This document shows positions 18,189-26,695 of a DNA stretch of 64,000 nucleotides, piece by piece. The notes under the pieces are model-generated. The model was given only the letters and a program-made list of their open reading frames with translations. It did no database searches and was not told the DNA's origin. Position 1 is the stretch's first letter, and each line of letters opens with the position of its first letter. The DNA is from Filimonas zeae. GTDB taxonomy: Bacteria; Bacteroidota; Bacteroidia; Chitinophagales; Chitinophagaceae. Made by a program: the position numbers and the translations under genes. Location: NCBI RefSeq assembly GCF_014641615.1, contig NZ_BMIB01000004.1, forward strand, positions 1,179,557-1,243,556, given 5' to 3'.

Positions 18189-19292
18189 CTAGTGAAACAC
18201 AGTCATGGCGGGGAAATACCAGCCTGTGTAAGTAAGCGTTTTCTTTAACTCACCAGTAGCAGCATTGTAAAAATGTACCCGGTTAATATCGCCGGTAAAC
18301 TGTCCGTTCACTGTAGTTACAATCAACTCGTTATGCCGGCCGTCGTATCCTACTGCCGCACCGTAAGAATATTCTCCTTCCGGCAGGGTTATAAATGGCT
18401 TGTCCACCGAGGTTTTATTGCTGTTTACGTACTTGTATATTTCACGCCCGCCGGAAAATGAGCCATTGCGTACAATAAATACTGCATTTTCTGAGGTAGA
18501 AACGGCCATAGAGGTGCTGCGCCATGCGCCCCAGCCACTATACGTTTTAATGGGCAGTTTTACGGTATCGGTGTTCAGTGTGGCGGAGTTGATGCGGATA
18601 AGGTTACTATCTGCCGTTACCCATACGTTACCATCTATACCGGTAACAGGGCCCATATTTACCCCTTTTACTCTTTTTACAAAACCGTAGTCACCGGCAT
18701 TAATTACCACCAGGCCACTGTCTCTGGAAGCTATATACACATTGTTTCCGGCTTTTACCATGTTGCCTACGTAACCAGTTACATTCTGCAGCTTTGCGTT
18801 AACTGCCAGTGGCGCTAAGCCCAGCAGGTATACCCCGCTGCCGGTACCCAACAAGCCGGTATTGCTGTTAATGCCCAGAAAAGAATGCCCATCGTTACCA
18901 GGCATTGCCTCCATACGGCCGGTTTCCTTCAGCGTATTGGCATCGCACACCACCAGCGGACCACCTGCCTTTACTACCATGTATAGCTTGTTTTCGTAAA
19001 TGGCGGTATACTGTAAGGTGGCAGATACTTTACCCAGCGATTTATCCGGATTTTCCTTTGTATACACATTGGGTACCAGCGAATCTGCACTACGATCGTA
19101 AAAAAACAGATTGCCTGTTTCGTGACCAAACCAGCCCTCATTCACAATAAAAAAGCCATTGGAATACCTGCCCGTGGCGGCAGGTGCAGCCACATCATCG
19201 TTTTTACTACAGCCCATAGTAACCACCATTGCCAACGCCGCTACTGCCCCTACCGCCTGGCGGCTCAAAATCCCTCTTTTCATCCAGTTCAT
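18189..19292 (-). CDS. btuG: BtuG-like surface lipoprotein (DUF5074/YncE-type beta-propeller), probable vitamin B12 binder
   Basis: 367 residues from the ATG at 19292. Ten upstream codons are open but start oddly (MCLQLLYNTN). The N-terminus is a lipoprotein signal with Cys in VVTMGCSKNDD. The body has repeating propeller strands (GNLFFYDRSADSLVPNV, GGPLVVCDANTL, LVVINAGDYG, SNLIRINSATLNTDT, REIYKYVN, NRVHFYNAATGEL). BtuG proteins of gut Bacteroides are such propellers; they bind cobalamin very tightly and sit over the BtuB receptor. The assignment here rests on the cobalamin riboswitch upstream plus the DUF5074-like repeat pattern. Unusually, no btuB is next to it in this window. Confidence 0.8.
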   Translation of the reverse strand: MNWMKRGILSRQAVGAVAALAMVVTMGCSKNDDVAAPAATGRYSNGFFIVNEGWFGHETGNLFFYDRSADSLVPNVYTKENPDKSLGKVSATLQYTAIYENKLYMVVKAGGPLVVCDANTLKETGRMEAMPGNDGHSFLGINSNTGLLGTGSGVYLLGLAPLAVNAKLQNVTGYVGNMVKAGNNVYIASRDSGLVVINAGDYGFVKRVKGVNMGPVTGIDGNVWVTADSNLIRINSATLNTDTVKLPIKTYSGWGAWRSTSMAVSTSENAVFIVRNGSFSGGREIYKYVNSNKTSVDKPFITLPEGEYSYGAAVGYDGRHNELIVTTVNGQFTGDINRVHFYNAATGELKKTLTYTGWYFPAMTVFH

Positions 19293-19454
19293 GTTTGTAT
19301 TGTATAATAGTTGTAAACACACCTATCACACTTCCGGAATGCACAGGCTACCGCCATTTACCACGGTAAGGTGGCAAACAGAAATAGAACAATAAGAAAC
19401 TTCTTATTTGCTTATTGTATTCAAGCCTCAATCCCCGAAAGCTGTGAATGCAGA

Positions 19455-19650
19455 TGCAACGGGCAGGTCTTCTGGCTTACTGATCCGTGGATGGCCTTCC
19501 CGTACCTGTTACAGGTACAGTGGCATTGGAGATTCCATCGGCGGTGAATACATCACCTTACAGTTTACAGCTGCGGGACAGCTCCGGTATTACACCGGAT
19601 TCCCTTTTAATGCACTTTGCGGGTACCACAAAGCGCAACCTGATGCGCCG
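19455..19650 (-). ncRNA. Cobalamin (B12) riboswitch
   Basis: On the minus strand the conserved core is clear: GGGAATCCGGTGTAATACCG, then GAGCTGTCCCGCAGCTGTAA, a GCCACTG element, GGGAAGGC, and the closing AGTAAGCCAGAAGACCTGCC near 19461. These are the standard B12-box landmarks of an adenosyl-/aquocobalamin riboswitch. It lies about 165 bases upstream of the BtuG-like start and would shut the gene off when B12 is plentiful. A hairpin between the aptamer and the gene (about 19353-19377; GCCA...TTACC / GGTAA...TGGC) may be part of the expression platform. Confidence 0.95.
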
Positions 19651-19658
19651 CAAAGGTA
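19651..19658 (-). promoter_or_regulatory. -7 promoter element for the riboswitch transcript
   Basis: TACCTTTG on the minus strand is an exact TAnnTTTG match. It places the transcript start at the very beginning of the riboswitch aptamer. The -33 region shows no convincing TTTG. Confidence 0.5.
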
Positions 19659-19851
19659 GGGCAGGCACCTGCGATAACATGCAGAATAACAACGAAATGT
19701 TAACAGTTAACCGCATTCCAGGTTAAAAAACGATAAATTAACGGGCTAAACTTTAAAAAAGTCTTAGTTGTGCAATAAATTTACCATCCTGAGCATTTAT
19801 AATCACGGTATCACCAATTAAATAACCCCCAATCTAAAAACGTGATCTTTG

Positions 19852-20676
19852 ATGAAGAGAGTAATGATTATTGCAGCAGTATGTTTGAGTGCTTTTACAT
19901 CAATTGCCTTTAGCTACACGAACAAAGGAAAATTTACGGACGACAAGAAGAAGTTTGCATCCCTGCTGAACGAGAAAACAGATATGGCAGCAGCACAGCG
20001 CATGTCCGATTCTGTTTACTATCAGCTGAACCTCGATTCACTGGGTTTATCACAACAAGCGTTTTTTGAAGCTTACAAAGGCTACCAGTTTCTGTTAGAG
20101 AAGAACAAATTGAAAAAACCGGAACTGTTAACCATTTGCGACTTTAGCCAAAGCAGCACGCACAAGCGGCTGTATGTGCTGAATGTGAAAACCGGGGAAG
20201 TACTTTTTAACACGTATGTAGCACATGGCCGCAACTCAGGTGCTGAGTTTGCCACCAGCTTTTCTAACCTCAACAGCTCGCACAAAAGCTCATTGGGCTT
20301 TATGGTAACTGCCGAAACCTATAGCGGTAAAGCAGGTTACAGCATGCGCTTTGATGGTCAGGAAGCAGGCATTAACAGCAATGTTCGCATGAGAGATGTG
20401 GTAATGCACGGCAGCACGTATGTAAATGCCGACAGAGGAGATGATGGTCAGTCTATGGGCAGAAGCTACGGTTGCCCCGCAGTTTCCTACACAGAGCACA
20501 AAGCAATTATTAACGAGATTAAAGATGGCAGCTGTTTCTTTATTTATCATCCGGACGGCTACTACCATCGCAGTTCAAAAATTCTGAACGCCGATTTTGC
20601 CTGGCCTTCCATGCAACCTGCCCTGGCAGAGAATGCACCGGTAAGCGCACCAGTGGCTCCGGCAACCAGAAGCTGA
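19852..20676 (+). CDS. Murein L,D-transpeptidase-like exported protein (YkuD_2 type)
   Basis: 274 residues from the ATG at 19852 (a TTG one codon earlier is open too). A signal peptide (MKRVMIIAAVCLSAFTSIAFS) is followed by a domain with IDCF-like entry (LTICDFSQSSTHKRLYVLNVKTGEVLF), a conserved His (VVMHGSTYV) and the catalytic motif SMGRSYGCPAVS with Cys208. This fits the YkuD_2 'murein L,D-transpeptidase catalytic domain family', which cross-links or modifies peptidoglycan in the periplasm. The C-terminus is a Pro/Ala-rich tail. It is a single-gene unit ended by a strong terminator. Confidence 0.9.
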   Translation: MKRVMIIAAVCLSAFTSIAFSYTNKGKFTDDKKKFASLLNEKTDMAAAQRMSDSVYYQLNLDSLGLSQQAFFEAYKGYQFLLEKNKLKKPELLTICDFSQSSTHKRLYVLNVKTGEVLFNTYVAHGRNSGAEFATSFSNLNSSHKSSLGFMVTAETYSGKAGYSMRFDGQEAGINSNVRMRDVVMHGSTYVNADRGDDGQSMGRSYGCPAVSYTEHKAIINEIKDGSCFFIYHPDGYYHRSSKILNADFAWPSMQPALAENAPVSAPVAPATRS

Positions 20677-20713
20677 TAACAAAACGATATCCCTTACAAC
20701 AATCAGTTTTTAT

Positions 20714-20758
20714 AAACGGCCTGAGGGGTGGTAAAACACCTTACTCAGGCCGTTTTTT
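20714..20758 (+). terminator. Rho-independent terminator of the L,D-transpeptidase gene
   Basis: A 12-bp perfect stem AAACGGCCTGAG / CTCAGGCCGTTT (20714-20725 and 20744-20755), with a short inner GGTG/CACC helix, is followed by T residues. Confidence 0.88.
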
Positions 20759-20802
20759 ATATGCCGGTGTCTGAAGCTTTGTTTTCCAATATGTCAAAGA
20801 AC

Positions 20803-20900
20803 TATGTCTGCCGCTGTTAACACCAGGTAAAGCGGGAGGCAGAACGCCTCTTCCACTTCCCGCTTTTGGCGTGGCCCCGGAGCTACCGGCGGCAGACATA
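20803..20900. repeat. 98-bp nested inverted repeat
   Basis: The ends TATGTCTGCCGC (20803-20814) and GCGGCAGACATA (20889-20900) are a perfect 12-bp inverted pair. Inside, AAAGCGGGA / TCCCGCTTT form a 9-bp pair, and GAGGC / GCCTC form an overlapping alternative hairpin. The layout resembles a small non-autonomous (MITE-like) element or a structured RNA. No clear target-site duplication is visible. Confidence 0.6.
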
Positions 20901-20939
20901 GCAATGATACGATGCGGGGGAGGCGGTTTTTGCCGGAAA

Positions 20940-20996
20940 GTAGGCAAACGACAGTTTCAAGTATGCAAACGACAGAATGCTGTATGCAAACGACAT
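20940..20996. repeat. Three direct repeats with 21-bp period
   Basis: Three copies of GTATGCAAACGACAG (first copy GTAGG..., last copy ending CAT) start at 20940, 20961 and 20982, separated by unrelated 6-base spacers. A 21-bp period puts each copy on the same face of the helix, as in iteron or regulator-binding arrays. Confidence 0.75.
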
Positions 20997-21322
20997 CAAA
21001 GGCCACTCAAACCCTTATGTAGCCTATATTCTGCGTCAGGTACAGCCAGCAGCAAGGATTTCAGCTCCTGTTTTCCGCAAATCCGTCAGATTGTCATTTT
21101 TTACAATTCTCTGCTTCAGCAGCCAGAGCGAAGGGGAAGCGAACCCGTGGCGAACCCACACCGAAGGAACGGCGAAGGGAAAATGCACGGCAAAATGGCA
21201 GAAAAGCTACACCTGATGCTTATTCCATCGTTTTTAGCTCTAGTCTACACTCCAGCCCCAATGTTTCAATCACACAACAAAGTGTTTCTAATGAGGTCTA
21301 AATACGACTGTGAAAATATGTT

Positions 21323-21346
21323 AAAAGCAAAATATCCTTTGCTTTT
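21323..21346 (-). terminator. Candidate AT-rich terminator downstream of the PAP2-like gene
   Basis: AAAAGCAAA / TTTGCTTTT form a 9-bp stem with a 6-base loop just past the stop at 21361. The stem is weak and the T-run is part of it. Confidence 0.4.
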
Positions 21347-21360
21347 GTATGTAGTGTATT

Positions 21361-22047
21361 TTACCAGATAAAAGTAAAAAAGTAAGCAATCAGCTGACAG
21401 AAAATACCAGCAAACAGCCCCAGCCAAACTTCGCCGGTGGAGTGATCGTTTAATATCAGGCGAGAGGTACAAACCGCGCCGGTGGCGATGATTACTACTG
21501 ATAAATCTAAACCCTGGTGGGTTTGGTATACAAAGCAGGTAAGTATTACGCCTACCAGTATGCCTGCCATACCCATGGCATGCATGCTTATTTTAACAAA
21601 GTTGTTGAAGATAAGGCCTGCTACGGTGGTAAGGAATATGCCCAGGTAAAAGAATTTGAGAACGGAAGGCTGGTCTTTAAAGTTTTTGCTCAGGTACCAC
21701 ATCCACCAGTAAAAGAACATGGTGATAACGTAAGGTACAATACGCTCCTTTTGAATACGCAGCATAATGCTGGAGATGAATTTCAGCCTCCAGAGCAGGA
21801 ATACGGCGAAAGCGGGGAAGAAAGCGGTGGTCCAGAAAGTGCCCAGCAGGCGAACGTTCATGGTATGCTCATCCATGCCCGCAAACTCGTAAGGGAAGCG
21901 GAACATTACCCACAGGAAAAAATAGGTTGGAATAAACAACGGGTGCAGCAGATAAGAGAACAATTTTGCCAGCAGGCGCACCGGTTGCGGGGCGTTGTAT
22001 ACTTCTACCGCCGCCGCTTCATTTTCAGCACTCATCAATGTATCCAT
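21361..22047 (-). CDS. PAP2-like integral membrane protein
   Basis: 228 residues with about six hydrophobic helices. It carries degenerate PAP2 phosphatase motifs: RIQKERIVPY (motif 1-like), VKISMHAMGMAG (in place of PSGH) and SRLILNDHSTGEVWLG (SR.....H...E, like motif 3). The His residues expected for phosphate transfer are present, so a lipid or undecaprenyl phosphatase role is possible but not assured. It follows rpoN with a 5-base gap and is surely co-transcribed. Bacteroidota have similar genes next to rpoN, but that is general recollection. Confidence 0.75.
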   Translation of the reverse strand: MDTLMSAENEAAAVEVYNAPQPVRLLAKLFSYLLHPLFIPTYFFLWVMFRFPYEFAGMDEHTMNVRLLGTFWTTAFFPAFAVFLLWRLKFISSIMLRIQKERIVPYVITMFFYWWMWYLSKNFKDQPSVLKFFYLGIFLTTVAGLIFNNFVKISMHAMGMAGILVGVILTCFVYQTHQGLDLSVVIIATGAVCTSRLILNDHSTGEVWLGLFAGIFCQLIAYFFTFIW

Positions 22048-22052
22048 CTATA

Positions 22053-23537
22053 TTACAGCTCTTTACGTAACCTGGCTACTGGAATATTCAGTTGCTCGCG
22101 GTATTTTGCCACCGTACGGCGGGCAATATTGTATCCTTTTTCCTGCAATAACTCGGTGAGGCGTTCATCGCTCAGCGGCTTGCGTTTTTCTTCGCCTTCA
22201 ATCAGATCGCTCAGAATTTTCTTTACCTCACGGGTACTTACTTCTTCGCCGCTTTCGGTACTTAACGATTCGCTGAAGAAAAACTTGAGGCGGTAGGTAC
22301 CAAATTCTGTTTGTACAAACTTGCTGTTGGCCACGCGGCTTACGGTGGATATATCCAGGCCGGTAATTTCCGCAATGTCTTTCAGAATCATCGGGCGCAG
22401 GGCTGTTTCATCGCCTGTAAGGAAAAATTCGCGCTGGTAGTTCATAATGGCATCCATAGTGCTCAACAGGGTATGCTGGCGCTGCTTAATCATATCTATG
22501 AACCACTTGGCAGAATCAATCTTTTGCTTGATGAACATCACCGCCTCTTTCTGGCGTTTGTCTTTCTTGGCACCTCTGTCATACTCTTTCAGCATATCCC
22601 GGTAACCTTCGCTGATGCGCAGGTCGGGTGCGTTTTTAGCATTGAGGGTCAACTCCAGCTTGCCGCCGGTGTTGAGTATAAAAAAGTCGGGAACTACATA
22701 GCTCTCTGCCTTGTTAATCTCACCCACATTGCCACCTGGCTTGGGGTTGAGTTTAATAATAGCGTTGATTACATCGCGCAGCTGGTCATCGCTGAGATTA
22801 AGGCCACGTTGTATTTTCTCGTAGTGCTTTTTAGTAAACTCTTCAAAGTATTTCTCTAATACCTGAATAGCCAAACCAACCTCTTTACCAGCTATCAGCT
22901 GACGGCGCAGTTGCAGTAACAAACATTCCTGCAGATCGCGGGCGCATACACCCGGTGGATCAAACTGTTGAATCTGGTGAATAATGGCTTCAATTTCCTC
23001 ATCTGAAGCATCTACATTCTGGCGGAAAGCCAGATCATCAGAGATAGAAGATATTTCACGACGCAGATAACCATCATCATCCAGGCTACCTACAATCTGT
23101 TCTGCAATCTTAAAGTTTTTTTCATCCAGCGATAACAAGCCTAACTGATCCAGCAGTACATCATGAAAGCTGCTTTCAATTTTAAAAGGCAATGTTTTTT
23201 TGTCATCAGAGTCCGGGTAATTATCGTCACGCAGCTTATAGTCGGCTACATCATCATCCCCATCAGAAACATACTCGCTGATGTCGATGTTTTCGTATTC
23301 GTCTTCGCTGCCATCCATTTCATACTCCTCATCCGGATTTTCAAATTCCTCCTGTTGCTCCTCGAAATTGTCATCATGACTCTCTTCGGTAACTTCCAGT
23401 GCCGGGTTCTCTTCTAATTCTTCTTTGATGCGCTCTTCCAGGTTGGCAGTAGGCACCTGCAGCAATTTCATTAACTGAATTTGCTGAGGCGATAGCTTCT
23501 GAAGTAATTTCTGTTGTAAAGATTGACTAAGTGACAT
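22053..23537 (-). CDS. rpoN: RNA polymerase sigma-54 factor
   Basis: 494 residues. Region I is the Gln/Leu-rich activator-binding segment (LSQSLQQKLLQKLSPQQIQLMKLLQVPTANLEERI). Region II is very acidic (about 60-105, many E/D). The core-binding and DNA-binding parts follow, with the HTH block ITGLDISTVSRVANSKFVQTEFG and the RpoN box ARRTVAKYRE (about residues 475-484). It directs polymerase to -24/-12 promoters, needing AAA+ enhancer-binding proteins. Such an activator is not in this window. Confidence 0.97.
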   Translation of the reverse strand: MSLSQSLQQKLLQKLSPQQIQLMKLLQVPTANLEERIKEELEENPALEVTEESHDDNFEEQQEEFENPDEEYEMDGSEDEYENIDISEYVSDGDDDVADYKLRDDNYPDSDDKKTLPFKIESSFHDVLLDQLGLLSLDEKNFKIAEQIVGSLDDDGYLRREISSISDDLAFRQNVDASDEEIEAIIHQIQQFDPPGVCARDLQECLLLQLRRQLIAGKEVGLAIQVLEKYFEEFTKKHYEKIQRGLNLSDDQLRDVINAIIKLNPKPGGNVGEINKAESYVVPDFFILNTGGKLELTLNAKNAPDLRISEGYRDMLKEYDRGAKKDKRQKEAVMFIKQKIDSAKWFIDMIKQRQHTLLSTMDAIMNYQREFFLTGDETALRPMILKDIAEITGLDISTVSRVANSKFVQTEFGTYRLKFFFSESLSTESGEEVSTREVKKILSDLIEGEEKRKPLSDERLTELLQEKGYNIARRTVAKYREQLNIPVARLRKEL

Positions 23538-23610
23538 TCGTTTTTACCTAAGGATCGTCCGTACAAAAGTTATTTTTTCGCGGTAAATTTACATACTATA
23601 AGCCAATCGG

Positions 23611-23904
23611 ATGACTAAAACTCTCATATTACTGGTGATGGCCCTGGGCGTATACAAGGTAGCGCCGGCACAAACACCTGCCGATACGGTGGTTAAAGCT
23701 ACTGACAGCCTGTATTTATTGTCTGCCGCACGTATAAACCTCTTATCTCAAAAAAACAGCACGCCTGTTCCGGCCAACTATTATTCCAAACACCTGCCAT
23801 TCTTTTGTGATAAGGAATTAAAAATAGAAAAGTTATCTGGTATTCCCTTGCGTTTTCGCCTCGGATCTCTGGAATATGTAAACAAACTGGAGGGTAAACC
23901 CTAA
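23611..23904 (+). CDS. Small exported hypothetical protein
   Basis: 97 residues with a clear signal peptide (MTKTLILLVMALGVYKVAPAQT) and a mature part of about 75 residues ending in a basic/Gly-rich tail. The segment NYYSKHLPFFCDKELKIEKLSGIPLRFRLGSLEYVNKLEG recurs in many small Bacteroidota exported proteins, but I cannot name a domain. It is divergent from rpoN (start 73 bases away) and convergent with the DUF4159 gene. Confidence 0.65.
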   Translation: MTKTLILLVMALGVYKVAPAQTPADTVVKATDSLYLLSAARINLLSQKNSTPVPANYYSKHLPFFCDKELKIEKLSGIPLRFRLGSLEYVNKLEGKP

Positions 23905-23958
23905 AAGCGTTCCAATCTTTTGTTCCACGGCTATGTACAGCTGTTCCGGTGTGCTTGT

Positions 23959-24582
23959 CTACGACATGGCGTAGACAACTATATTCACCCCAAACTTCGT
24001 ATTATCCTCTGCCAGAAAGCGTTTATTGCGAAAATCGTAGTCCCATTCGCAGCCGTAGTCTTTGTTGCTGTACAATACACCTATGCGCCCGTTAACAACA
24101 ATTGCCTTCAGATAATCGTGTACCAGATCATCACCCCAGCCATTTAATTCAAAAGAAGTAGTGGGTGGTCCTTTTTCAAAACGGAAAAAGGAATGATAGA
24201 GTTCATGATTATTGGGGATTTTTTGCAACGATCCGGGGCCAAATAAGGACTTCATCTGCGCTTCGAACGATTTGGCGAACAGTCCGTCGATATCATGGTT
24301 ACAATCGTCCACAAAAACAAAGCCTCCGTTCTGCACGTATTTTTTAAAATGAGCGGCCTCCTGCGCATCAAACTGCACCAGTTTATGACCGCTGAGGTAA
24401 CAGAAAGGCGCTTCGAACAAATCGTTGGAAGAAAGGTCTATCACCCGTTCCTGTAACTGTACGGGTATGGTGGTATACTCTATCAGCGAATTGAGCAGAT
24501 TGGCGGGCATGCGCTGGTCTGTATCCCAATCGCCGGAGCGGTATCGCAGGCGGGTAAAGGTGAATTTGCTGGCTTTCTTCAT
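23959..24582 (-). CDS. DUF4159 family protein
   Basis: 207 residues, no signal peptide. DUF4159 traits: FTFTRLRYRSGDWDTDQRMPANLLNSLIEYTTIPV, GGFVFVDDCNHDIDGLF, HELYHSFFRF and IGVLYSNKDYGCEWDYD. The fold is related to GATase1-like domains. In many bacteria it lies in the MoxR/DUF58/BatA gene group; here it is divergent from the MoxR gene across a 200-base region, which supports a shared role. The biochemical function is not established. Confidence 0.88.
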   Translation of the reverse strand: MKKASKFTFTRLRYRSGDWDTDQRMPANLLNSLIEYTTIPVQLQERVIDLSSNDLFEAPFCYLSGHKLVQFDAQEAAHFKKYVQNGGFVFVDDCNHDIDGLFAKSFEAQMKSLFGPGSLQKIPNNHELYHSFFRFEKGPPTTSFELNGWGDDLVHDYLKAIVVNGRIGVLYSNKDYGCEWDYDFRNKRFLAEDNTKFGVNIVVYAMS

Positions 24583-24783
24583 GTATACTGATTACCGATT
24601 TAATACTGCCGCTGGTGTATTTTTTTAAAATTGATGATTTTATATGTATAATTTCCTTTCCGGATCGTTTTTTTAGACAAAATACGGTTGAACCCAAAAC
24701 TATATCGCTGAAACAATATCAGGCGCATAGAGCGGTTGCCCGTATAGCGCTGCTTGCCGCAAACATGAGAGAAACTAAAACGA

Positions 24784-25788
24784 ATGGCATTGGAAATAAC
24801 AGCATCTGCCGTAACGCAACTACAGGAGAAACTATCGCGGCTGAAAGGAGAAATACAAAAAGTTATAGTAGGCCAGGATAACATACTGGATGAAATACTG
24901 GTGGCACTGCTGGCAGGCGGACATTGTTTGCTGGAAGGGGTACCGGGGCTGGCCAAAACACTGATGGTACGTACGCTGTCGCAGGCGCTGCACCTGAACT
25001 TCCGCCGTATACAGTTTACGCCCGATCTGATGCCTACGGATATAATAGGTACAGAAATACTGGAAGAAGACCATGTAACGGGTAAGCGCTTTTTTAAGTT
25101 TAACAAAGGCCCGCTGTTTTCGAACATTGTACTGGCAGATGAGATAAACCGTACGCCGCCCAAAACACAGTCGGCATTACTGGAAGCCATGCAGGAATTT
25201 GAGATTACGTATGGCGGACAAACCTATCCGCTGGACCGTCCGTTTTTTATACTGGCTACACAAAACCCGATTGAGCAGGCAGGCACCTATCCCCTGCCGG
25301 AAGCACAGCTGGACCGTTTTCTATTGTATATACGCATAGGCTACCCCACCGCACAGGAAGAGGCAGATATACTGCGCAACACCACCGGCACCAAAAAACC
25401 GAAGGTGGAACCGGTAGTAAACGGAGAAGATATATTACAACTACAGGGTCTGGTGCGGGAAGTAACCATTAACGACGATCTTATACAATATGTAGCGGAA
25501 CTGATACGCGCTACACGCCCGGATACCAGTACCGTGAGCTATGTAAAAGAATGGGTACGCTGGGGCGCCGGCCCGCGTGCGGGGCAGGCTTTGATACTTA
25601 CTGCCAAAGCACGTGCGTTGTTTAAAGGGCGTTATGCGGTTACCATGGACGATATTAAGGCCATGGCCTACCCCGTGCTGCGGCACCGGGTGCTGCTGAA
25701 CTTTAAAGCAGAGGCAGAACGCATCAGTACCGATGATGTAACGCGCGAGTTGTTACAGGCTGTTGCCCGTGTTAAAGGACTTATCTGA
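24784..25788 (+). CDS. moxR: MoxR-family AAA+ ATPase
   Basis: 334 residues. The Walker A variant GVPGLAKT (52-59), Walker B IVLADEIN (about 113-120), the sensor ATQNPIEQAGTYPLPEAQLDRF and the C-terminal lid ending VLRHRVLLNF are those of the MoxR AAA+ group. These chaperone-like ATPases work with VWA-domain partners encoded beside them to activate or insert metal/cofactor enzymes or to stabilise the envelope. It is the first gene of a plus-strand operon with DUF58, BatA-like and two membrane proteins. Confidence 0.95.
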   Translation: MALEITASAVTQLQEKLSRLKGEIQKVIVGQDNILDEILVALLAGGHCLLEGVPGLAKTLMVRTLSQALHLNFRRIQFTPDLMPTDIIGTEILEEDHVTGKRFFKFNKGPLFSNIVLADEINRTPPKTQSALLEAMQEFEITYGGQTYPLDRPFFILATQNPIEQAGTYPLPEAQLDRFLLYIRIGYPTAQEEADILRNTTGTKKPKVEPVVNGEDILQLQGLVREVTINDDLIQYVAELIRATRPDTSTVSYVKEWVRWGAGPRAGQALILTAKARALFKGRYAVTMDDIKAMAYPVLRHRVLLNFKAEAERISTDDVTRELLQAVARVKGLI

Positions 25789-25808
25789 TCATTCTTAACA
25801 GGCTGTGT

Positions 25809-26693
25809 ATGTCTGGTATTATTAGTGCGGCAGTTATGATGGCTATTAAAGACCTTGCTTTAGCAGCCAGAACCACCATAGACGGCTTTATGCAGGGCCT
25901 CAACAAAAGCAATATAAAAGGTGCAGGGCTGGAGTTTAGCCAGTACCGCAGCTATCAGCCGGGTGATGACCTGCGCTGGCTGGACTGGAAGATGTATGCC
26001 CGCAGCGACCGTTATTATATCCGCGAATCGGAAACAGAAACCAGCATATCAGTACGATTACTGGTAGATGCCAGCGGCAGTATGGGGCATAAGGATGGTG
26101 CATTTTCCAAAATGGATTATGCCCGCTATCTGGCAGCCTCGCTGGCATGGCTGGCCAACTTACAGGGCGATGCTATCGGCCTGTATGCATTTCAGCATGG
26201 AGAGCTGTTTGCCTTGCCTTCCCGCAAAGATCCACAGCACCTGAACCGCATTTTTTATCAGCTGGAGCGGTTGCAGCCAGCCGGGCATTTTACCACGCCT
26301 GTAGCGTACAACAGCATTTTCACCAACAGCCGTCAGCGGGAGTTGCTGATATTCATATCTGACCTTTATCAAACCCATAACGAGATAATGCCGCTGCTGG
26401 AATCACTATCCGCTTACCGGCACGAAGTAGTTGTATTACACCTGATGGCAGATAACGAGCTGAACATGGACTTTGCAGGCTATACTACTTTGCAGGATCT
26501 GGAAACCGGAGAAACGATGGCGGTAAGTAGTAACACAACCCAGGAACACAAGGATACCGTACAAGCCTGGATAGAAGCACAGCGCAAATACCTGCTGGAA
26601 AAAAACATCAGCTACCGGCTGATGCGCACCAGTGAACCGGTAGAAAAAGCATTAACCGATTTTTTACGTCAACGCAATAAAAACACTGCATAA
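25809..26693 (+). CDS. DUF58 protein with VWA-like fold
   Basis: 294 residues. The DUF58 signature GAGLEFSQYRSYQPGDDLRWLDWK (about 39-61) is followed by ARSDRYYIRESETETSISVRLLVDASGSMG, a MIDAS-type metal site (D87, S89, S91). The partner role with MoxR ATPases is known for the family. It begins 20 bases after the MoxR stop. An in-frame ATG at residue 10 or 11 is an alternative start. Confidence 0.93.
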   Translation: MSGIISAAVMMAIKDLALAARTTIDGFMQGLNKSNIKGAGLEFSQYRSYQPGDDLRWLDWKMYARSDRYYIRESETETSISVRLLVDASGSMGHKDGAFSKMDYARYLAASLAWLANLQGDAIGLYAFQHGELFALPSRKDPQHLNRIFYQLERLQPAGHFTTPVAYNSIFTNSRQRELLIFISDLYQTHNEIMPLLESLSAYRHEVVVLHLMADNELNMDFAGYTTLQDLETGETMAVSSNTTQEHKDTVQAWIEAQRKYLLEKNISYRLMRTSEPVEKALTDFLRQRNKNTA

Positions 26694-26695
26694 CC

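Larger units (their letters stand above)
20759..21360. other. Gene-free stretch with structured repeats
   Basis: About 600 bases without a credible gene, although a 166-residue frame runs through it. It holds the nested inverted repeat at 20803-20900, three 21-bp-spaced direct repeats at 20940-20996, and a run of GAA/CGAAGG-rich sequence near 21130-21180. An AT-rich hairpin lies before the PAP2-like gene. It may be a decayed mobile element. Confidence 0.4.

Noticed and set aside
20940..20996. CRISPR array
   Set aside because: Only three 15-bp units with 6-base spacers; no Cas genes.
20871..21371. A 166-residue plus-strand open frame in the gene-free stretch
   Set aside because: Low-complexity and Cys/Arg-rich, no recognisable domain; it reads through the 21-bp repeats and the frame follows their period, so it is probably a by-product of the repeats.
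24600..25190. A 196-residue minus-strand frame opposite moxR
   Set aside because: Ser/Cys-rich shadow of the MoxR reading frame.
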